Origin: Ruminiclostridium sp.
GTDB taxonomy: Bacteria > Bacillota_A > Clostridia > Oscillospirales > Oscillospiraceae
DNA length: 8,444 bases
Assembly (NCBI GenBank): GCA_017521345.1
Contig: JAFXCU010000115.1
Coordinates: 1 to 8,444 of the forward strand
Reading direction: 5' to 3'
Shown here: in pieces, positions 4,017-8,444 of the stretch
Layout of the letters: the number at the start of each line of letters is the position of its first letter
Numbering within the stretch: position 1 is the stretch's first letter
Program-made: the position numbers and the translations under genes
Notes under the pieces: generated by a model
What the model saw: the letters and a program-made list of their open reading frames with translations, nothing else
Told to the model about the DNA's origin: nothing
Databases searched by the model: none

Positions 4017-6074
4017 ATGAAGAAGATCAAGATCACGATCAACGGTCAGGTCTGCACCGGCACCCCCGGCCAGACTATCCTGCAGATTGCCGAAGCCAAC
4101 GGCATCCATATCCCCAACCTGTGCCACAACGACCAGCTGAAGCATTATGGCGGCTGCTCCCTGTGCGTGGTTGAGGCTGAAAACAGCCCCAAGCTGCTGC
4201 GTGCCTGCTCCACCATTGCTGCTGACGGCCAGGTGATCTACACCGAGTCCGAGCGCGTGGTCCGCACCCGCAAGACCAGCATCGAGCTGCTCATGAGTGA
4301 CCACGAGGGCGACTGCCGTGGTCCCTGCGTCCTGAAGTGCCCCGCCAGCGTCAATGCCCAGGGCTATATCCAGGCGATCGCTCGCGGCGACGACAAGGAA
4401 GCTGTCCGCATCCTGAAGGAGAGACTGCCCATCCCCGCCTCCATCGGCCGTGTCTGCCCCCATCCCTGTGAGGGCGGCTGCCGCCGTCAGATGGTGGAAG
4501 AGGCCATCTCCATCTCTTACCTGAAGTATTTCGCCGCTGACAATGTCATTGCTCAGGGCGGTTACCTGCCCCCCAAGGCTGCCTCCACCGGCAAGCGCGT
4601 GGGCATCATCGGCGGCGGCCCCGGCGGCCTGACCGCAGCTTACTACCTGTCCCTCCAGGGCCACCGCGTCACCATCGTGGACGCTATGCCCCAGATGGGC
4701 GGTATGCTGCGCTACGGCATCCCCGAGTACCGTCTGCCCAAGAAGGTCCTGGATGCTGAGATCGACGAGATCGCATCCCTGGGCGTTGCCATGAAGAACA
4801 ACTACCGCATCGGCGTGGACGCCACCTTCGAGGAATTCAAGAGCCAGTATGATGCAGTGGTGGTCGCCATCGGCGCATGGTCCAGCATGCCCGTGGGCTG
4901 CCCCGGCGAGGAGCTGGAAGGCGTCATGGGCGGCATCGAGTTCCTGCAGAAGGTTGCTCAGGGCCAGCCCGTTGACATCGGCGACAAGGTCGCTGTTGTG
5001 GGCGGCGGCAACACCGCCATGGACGCCTGCCGCACCGCAGTCCGTCTGGGTGCCAAGGAAGTCTATGTTGTCTACCGTCGTACCGAGAAGGAAATGCCCG
5101 CAGAGCAGCTGGAGATCGACGAGGCCCGCGAGGAAGGCGTCATCTTCAAGTTCCTGACCAACCCCGACTGCATCGTGGGCGAGGATGGCAAGGTCACCGA
5201 GATCAAGCTCCAGGTCATGGAGCTGGGCGAGCCCGACGAGTCCGGCCGCCGTGCACCCAAGCCCGTTCCCGGCAAGTTCGAGATCCTGCCCGTCACCTCC
5301 GTCATCGCTGCTATCGGCCAGAAGGCCAACGTGGCCGGCTTCGAGGGCATCGAGCTGAACCGCAAGGGCATCATCTCCGCTGATGAGACCAGCTTCCGCA
5401 CTTCCATGCCCGGCGTCTTCGCTGTGGGCGATGCCACCAACAACGGTGCATCCATCGCTATCGAGGCCATCGGCGAGGCTCGCCGCTGCGCCAAGGTGGT
5501 GGGCCTGTATCTGGAAGGCGTGGAGGTCCCCTATCGCAAGACCTACCTGTCCGTCAAGGAAGTTGGCCCCGAGCACTTCGAGGACTATATCAAGCTGCCC
5601 AGAGCCAAGATGCCCACCCGCGATCCTGAGGTCCGCAAGCACGACTTCGAGGAGATCAACCTGGGCTTCTCTGAGGCACAGGCTCGCGCCGAAGCTGCCC
5701 GCTGCCTGGACTGCGGCTGCCACGATTACGACGAGTGCCGCCTGATCCGCTGCGCTAACCTGTATGAGCTGGAGCCCGCTCGTATCGAGCGCCTGAAGGG
5801 CAAGACCCATCCCAACTTCCGGGAGAAGCGTCTGGTTGCCATCGAGCGCGACCAGGGCAAGTGCATCCTGTGCGGCCAGTGCGTCCGTATCTGCGACGAA
5901 GTGGTCGGCGCCGGCATCATCGACCTGGTTGGCCGTGGCTTCGACACCGCCATCAAGCCCGAGTTCCGCCAGAGCGACGTCATCAAGCGCTGCGTTGACT
6001 GCCTGAAGTGCGCAGAGGCCTGCCCCACCGGCGCCCTGCGGATCCGCACCAACGAACTGGTGGACGAAGACTGA
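4017..6074 (+). CDS. Ferredoxin-GltD/NfnB-type NADPH-binding FAD/Fe-S flavoprotein (Stn-like transhydrogenase subunit)
   Basis: The product is 685 residues, cytoplasmic and multidomain. Residues 1-80 are a NuoG-type [2Fe-2S] domain with Cys36, Cys47, Cys50 and Cys64 (spacing 10-2-13). Next comes SDHEGDC, recalling NuoG's His-x3-Cys site, running straight into the GltD-type Fe-S domain (Cys100/104/108 and Cys147/151/155). The GltD/NfnB core follows. It has an FAD Rossmann motif, GIIGGGPGGLTAA (196-208), an NAD(P) Rossmann motif, VVGGGNTAMDA (327-337), and VYRRT (352-356), whose arginines typically mark NADPH preference. FAVGDATNNGAS (468-479) closes the FAD site. A cysteine-rich segment (Cys563, 566, 568, 574, 579) leads into a C-terminal 2x[4Fe-4S] domain (Cys616/619/622/626 and 659/662/665/669). 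Sharing an operon with the NuoE-NuoF fusion points to a complex in which this subunit handles NADPH and probably ferredoxin. A glutamate synthase role is unlikely: no large subunit is present and the flanking Fe-S domains do not fit. Feeding electrons to a dehydrogenase encoded elsewhere is the main alternative. Confidence 0.92.
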   Translation: MKKIKITINGQVCTGTPGQTILQIAEANGIHIPNLCHNDQLKHYGGCSLCVVEAENSPKLLRACSTIAADGQVIYTESERVVRTRKTSIELLMSDHEGDCRGPCVLKCPASVNAQGYIQAIARGDDKEAVRILKERLPIPASIGRVCPHPCEGGCRRQMVEEAISISYLKYFAADNVIAQGGYLPPKAASTGKRVGIIGGGPGGLTAAYYLSLQGHRVTIVDAMPQMGGMLRYGIPEYRLPKKVLDAEIDEIASLGVAMKNNYRIGVDATFEEFKSQYDAVVVAIGAWSSMPVGCPGEELEGVMGGIEFLQKVAQGQPVDIGDKVAVVGGGNTAMDACRTAVRLGAKEVYVVYRRTEKEMPAEQLEIDEAREEGVIFKFLTNPDCIVGEDGKVTEIKLQVMELGEPDESGRRAPKPVPGKFEILPVTSVIAAIGQKANVAGFEGIELNRKGIISADETSFRTSMPGVFAVGDATNNGASIAIEAIGEARRCAKVVGLYLEGVEVPYRKTYLSVKEVGPEHFEDYIKLPRAKMPTRDPEVRKHDFEEINLGFSEAQARAEAARCLDCGCHDYDECRLIRCANLYELEPARIERLKGKTHPNFREKRLVAIERDQGKCILCGQCVRICDEVVGAGIIDLVGRGFDTAIKPEFRQSDVIKRCVDCLKCAEACPTGALRIRTNELVDED

Positions 6075-6105
6075 TCCATCTTACAAAAAGTGCCTAACCT
6101 GATTT

Positions 6106-6137
6106 CAAGCCCCCGAGTTCGCTCGGGGGCTTGTTTT
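6106..6137 (+). terminator. Strong Rho-independent terminator of the transhydrogenase operon
   Basis: CAAGCCCCCGAG (6106-6117) pairs perfectly with CTCGGGGGCTTG (6122-6133) around a TTCG loop, and TTTT follows at 6134-6137. It lies 31 bases after the stop and closes the two-gene operon. Confidence 0.95.
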
Positions 6138-6164
6138 ATCCCCCGCCGCGAAACCCCTCGAAGA

Positions 6165-6193
6165 TTGACTTCCCCCACGCAGAAGAGTATAAT
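6165..6193 (+). promoter_or_regulatory. Near-consensus sigma-A promoter of the LtaS-family gene
   Basis: TTGACT (6165-6170) and TATAAT (6188-6193) are separated by 17 bases, one mismatch from consensus. Transcription should start near 6200, about 45 bases before the gene. The promoter shows that the sulfatase gene is transcribed separately from the operon upstream. Confidence 0.85.
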
Positions 6194-6244
6194 AGGAGGG
6201 CAAGTGACTTCCCCAATGTGAAGCAGAAAGAATGAGCGACAGCG

Positions 6245-8299
6245 ATGAAAACATTCAACCAATTTGAAAAACTGGACCGGAAGATTGAACAGGGCATCCA
6301 GGAAGTGGAGTCCATGTCCAACCGAGACCGGTTCTTAAAAGTGGTGCAGAACAGCTTTGCCTTTGCGGTGGTCTGGGCTCTGGTCCTGAACCTCATCATC
6401 GAGACCCTGGGTCGGTTCTCCACCACGTCCGTCTGGGGCGGCATCCAGTTTGCCCTGGCAGAGCCCCTGGTGTTCTGCTACAACGCCCTGCTGATCTTCG
6501 CCACCCTCCTGGTGGCCTCTGTGTTCAAGCGGCGGATCTTTACCTTTATTATTATATCCGTCTTCTGGCTGGCCATCGGCATCATCAACGGCGTGATCCT
6601 CACCCAGCGCATGACTCCCTTCACGGTGAAGGACCTGAGCAACGTCAAGGACGGCGCCACCATCGTCACCAACTACCTGGCCCCCTGGCACATGGTCCTC
6701 ATTGCCCTGGTGGCTCTGGCGGCCATCGCCGGTATGGTCCTGCTGTTCGTCAAGGGCCCCAAAAAGGATCACGTGAAGCGGAAGCGGAACCTGGTGGTGG
6801 TGATCCTGGTCTTCGGCCTGGCCCTGATGTCCACCTCCTTCATGATCAGGATCAACAAGGTGGAGACCTTCTTCGGCAACCTGGCCTATGCCTACCGGGA
6901 CTACGGCGTGGTCTACTGTTTCATCAACACCTGGCTGAACACCGGCATCGGCAAGCCGGCGGACTACAGCGAGGAGATGGTCCAAAACATCTTCGACCCG
7001 GACGAGCTCTCTGAGGAAGGCACCATGGCACTGCCCCAGCAGGACGTGGACGAGGAATACCCCAACATCCTCTTCCTGCAGCTGGAGTCCTTCATCGACC
7101 CGGAAGGGGTCAACTCCATCCAGCTTTCCCAGGACGCCGTGCCCACCTTCCGCCGCCTGAAGGAGGAATACTCCAGCGGTGACCTGACCGTCCCGGCCTG
7201 CGGCGCCGGCACAGCCAACGTGGAGTTCGAGGTCCTTACCGGCCTGTCGGTGAAGTTCTTCGGCCCCGGCGAGTACCCCTACAAATCCGTACTGAAGGAC
7301 AAGCCCGCCGAGAGCCTGGCCTTCGACCTGAAGAGCCTGGGCTTCGCCGCCCACGCCATCCACAACCACCGGGCGGTCTTCTACAACCGGAACACGGTCT
7401 TTGCCAACATGGGCTTTGACACCTTCACCAGCGTGGAATACATGAACTATGTCCGCCGAACCCCCAAGAACTGGGCCAAGGACAAAGTGCTCATCGGCTG
7501 CATCACCGACGCCCTGGCCTCCACGGAGGAGCGGGACATGATCTACACCATTTCCGTCCAGGGCCACGGCAAGTACCCCTCCAAGGAGACCTTGACGGAC
7601 CCGGTGATCCGGGTGACCGACGCCCCCGACGAGGACCTGAAGTGGAGATGGGAATACTACGTGAACCAGCTCTATGAGATGGACCAGTTCCTGGCGGAGC
7701 TCACCGAGACCCTGTCTGCCTGGGAGGAGCCTGTGGTCCTGGTGCTCTACGGGGACCACATCCCGGCCATCGACCTGACCGAGAACGACCTGGACAGCCG
7801 GGACATGTATGAGACCGAGTACGTCATCTGGTCCAACTTTGACATGGAGAAGAAGGATGAGAACCTGCACACCTACCAGCTGACGTCCCACGTGATGGAA
7901 CGTCTGGGCATGGAGGTGGGCACCACCTTTACCTACCAGCTGAACCACAACCACAGCGAGACCTACCTGCAGGATCTGAAGACCCTGGGCTACGACATGC
8001 TGTACGGCAGCTACTACATCTACGGCGGTGAGAACCCCTTTGAAGCCACCGACCTTCAGATGGGCGTCCGGGAGATCAAAGCCAACTACATCGTCCGAAT
8101 CGCCGGAAAGTACTACATCATGGGCGAGAACTTCACCCCCTACAGCAAGGTCACCCTGGATGGGAAGGAACTGAAAACCAACTACATGGGTGAGCGTATG
8201 CTGGAACTTCGGGAGGATGTGGACCCGGAGGAAGCAGAAAACCTAAAGGTAAGCCAGATCGAGACCAAAAGCAACGAGATCCTGAGTACCACAGAATAA
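6245..8299 (+). CDS. LTA synthase (LtaS)-family membrane sulfatase / phosphoglycerol transferase
   Basis: This 684-residue protein has the LtaS layout. Five transmembrane helices lie at about 35-55, 69-92, 98-120, 147-169 and 182-201, followed by an extracellular sulfatase-fold domain (about 270-585). Metal and catalytic residues are visible: Glu281 in LFLQLESF, the nucleophile Thr323 in CGAGTANVEFEVLTG, His441 in VQGHGKYP, and Asp504-His505 in LYGDHIP. Enzymes of this family move glycerol phosphate from phosphatidylglycerol onto a glycolipid or glycan outside the membrane; the exact acceptor cannot be read here. Residues about 605-670 add a beta-rich segment (ANYIVRIAGKYYIMGENF, then SKVTLDGKEL) that resembles an IPT/Ig-like domain. 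The start is uncertain: ATG 6245 has no good ribosome binding site, while in-frame ATG 6314 (residue 24) is preceded 8 bases upstream by AGGAAG and still keeps all five helices. Arginine is often CGG, unlike the upstream operon. It has its own promoter and terminator. Confidence 0.9.
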   Translation: MKTFNQFEKLDRKIEQGIQEVESMSNRDRFLKVVQNSFAFAVVWALVLNLIIETLGRFSTTSVWGGIQFALAEPLVFCYNALLIFATLLVASVFKRRIFTFIIISVFWLAIGIINGVILTQRMTPFTVKDLSNVKDGATIVTNYLAPWHMVLIALVALAAIAGMVLLFVKGPKKDHVKRKRNLVVVILVFGLALMSTSFMIRINKVETFFGNLAYAYRDYGVVYCFINTWLNTGIGKPADYSEEMVQNIFDPDELSEEGTMALPQQDVDEEYPNILFLQLESFIDPEGVNSIQLSQDAVPTFRRLKEEYSSGDLTVPACGAGTANVEFEVLTGLSVKFFGPGEYPYKSVLKDKPAESLAFDLKSLGFAAHAIHNHRAVFYNRNTVFANMGFDTFTSVEYMNYVRRTPKNWAKDKVLIGCITDALASTEERDMIYTISVQGHGKYPSKETLTDPVIRVTDAPDEDLKWRWEYYVNQLYEMDQFLAELTETLSAWEEPVVLVLYGDHIPAIDLTENDLDSRDMYETEYVIWSNFDMEKKDENLHTYQLTSHVMERLGMEVGTTFTYQLNHNHSETYLQDLKTLGYDMLYGSYYIYGGENPFEATDLQMGVREIKANYIVRIAGKYYIMGENFTPYSKVTLDGKELKTNYMGERMLELREDVDPEEAENLKVSQIETKSNEILSTTE

Positions 8300-8304
8300 T
8301 GCGT

Positions 8305-8340
8305 CAAGCCCCGCAGACGAAAGTCTGCGGGGCTTGTTTT
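8305..8340 (+). terminator. Rho-independent terminator of the LtaS-family gene
   Basis: A perfect 14-pair stem, CAAGCCCCGCAGAC (8305-8318) with GTCTGCGGGGCTTG (8323-8336), closes on a GAAA loop, and TTTT follows at 8337-8340. It starts 5 bases after the stop. The minus-strand side lacks a T-run, so it serves mainly the plus-strand gene of the convergent pair. Confidence 0.95.
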
Positions 8341-8357
8341 ATGCTGATATGAAAAGG

Positions 8358-8444
8358 TTATTCCTCTGTTTTGTTTGCCTTGTAGAACCGATAGGAGGCC
8401 ACGGTGGGCACCAGGATCATCACCAGAAGGATGGCCAGCAGGAC
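8358..8444 (-). CDS. C-terminus of a probable membrane protein (partial)
   Basis: The minus strand is open from the window edge to TAA (complement of 8358-8360), giving 28 residues. LLAILLVMILVPTVASY is a clear transmembrane segment, followed by a short basic/acidic tail, RFYKANKTEE. A final helix with a short cytoplasmic tail is common in transporter permeases, but the fragment is too short to name the family. The gene converges on the LtaS-family gene, and the two stop codons are 58 bases apart. Confidence 0.7.
   Translation of the reverse strand, partial: VLLAILLVMILVPTVASYRFYKANKTEE

Noticed and set aside
1758..6074. Part of respiratory complex I, an [FeFe]-hydrogenase, or glutamate synthase
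   Set aside because: No membrane Nuo subunits, no H-cluster motifs (TSCCP type) and no GltB-type large subunit are encoded in the window. The operon is closed by a promoter and a terminator.
6194..6200. AGGAGGG as ribosome binding site of the LtaS-family gene
   Set aside because: It lies between the -10 box and the predicted transcription start, 44 bases from ATG 6245. The frames it could serve hit a stop within a few codons.
6232..6267. An 11-codon upstream/overlapping frame (MSDSDENIQPI)
   Set aside because: It has no ribosome binding site and no coding signal beyond its length; reported only as part of the start-site uncertainty.
1..8444. CRISPR arrays, tRNA or rRNA genes, transposases, phage genes
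   Set aside because: No spaced direct repeats, no tRNA-like cloverleaf or rRNA motif, and no transposase or phage product was found on either strand.

Overview
The window looks like chromosomal DNA of an anaerobic, fairly GC-rich, Gram-positive member of the Clostridia. An Oscillospiraceae-type gut bacterium (Flavonifractor/Oscillibacter-like) is my best inference. The reasons are the GC-rich codon use, strong AAGGAGG ribosome binding sites, consensus sigma-A promoters, an LtaS-type sulfatase, a SpoIIQ-like LytM domain and NADH/ferredoxin flavoenzymes of the HydB/Stn class. No marker gene fixes the genus.

Layout. Bases 1-228 hold the 3' end of an unrecognised plus-strand gene. Bases 278-838 encode a SpoIIQ-like M23 (LytM) domain with all its zinc ligands but no credible start and no membrane anchor, ended by a terminator at 843-868. 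Bases 869-1757 carry no intact gene. They hold two repeat-like palindromes (903-971), a decayed minus-strand gene for a small secreted protein (1025-1399) with a damaged terminator behind it, and then the promoter and structured leader of the next operon.

The centre (1758-6074) is a two-gene operon bounded by a sigma-A promoter (1651-1679) and a strong terminator (6106-6137). Gene 1 (746 aa) is a fusion of a NuoE/HydC-type [2Fe-2S] protein with a complete HydB/NuoF-type NADH:FMN subunit, including its C-terminal 2x[4Fe-4S] ferredoxin domain. Gene 2 (685 aa) joins a NuoG-type [2Fe-2S] domain, a GltD/NfnB-type FAD and NADPH flavoprotein, and a C-terminal 2x[4Fe-4S] domain. No hydrogenase or formate dehydrogenase subunit lies beside them. 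The simplest reading is a compact two-polypeptide version of the Stn-family (Sporomusa-type Nfn) ferredoxin-dependent NADH/NADPH transhydrogenase, which would couple the NADH, NADPH and ferredoxin pools, perhaps by flavin-based electron bifurcation. Both genes show the codon bias of highly expressed genes.

Bases 6245-8299 form a separately transcribed gene with its own near-consensus promoter (6165-6193) and terminator (8305-8340). It encodes a five-helix membrane sulfatase of the LTA synthase family with an extra C-terminal beta domain. The window ends with the last 28 codons of a convergent minus-strand gene for a probable membrane protein (8358-8444).
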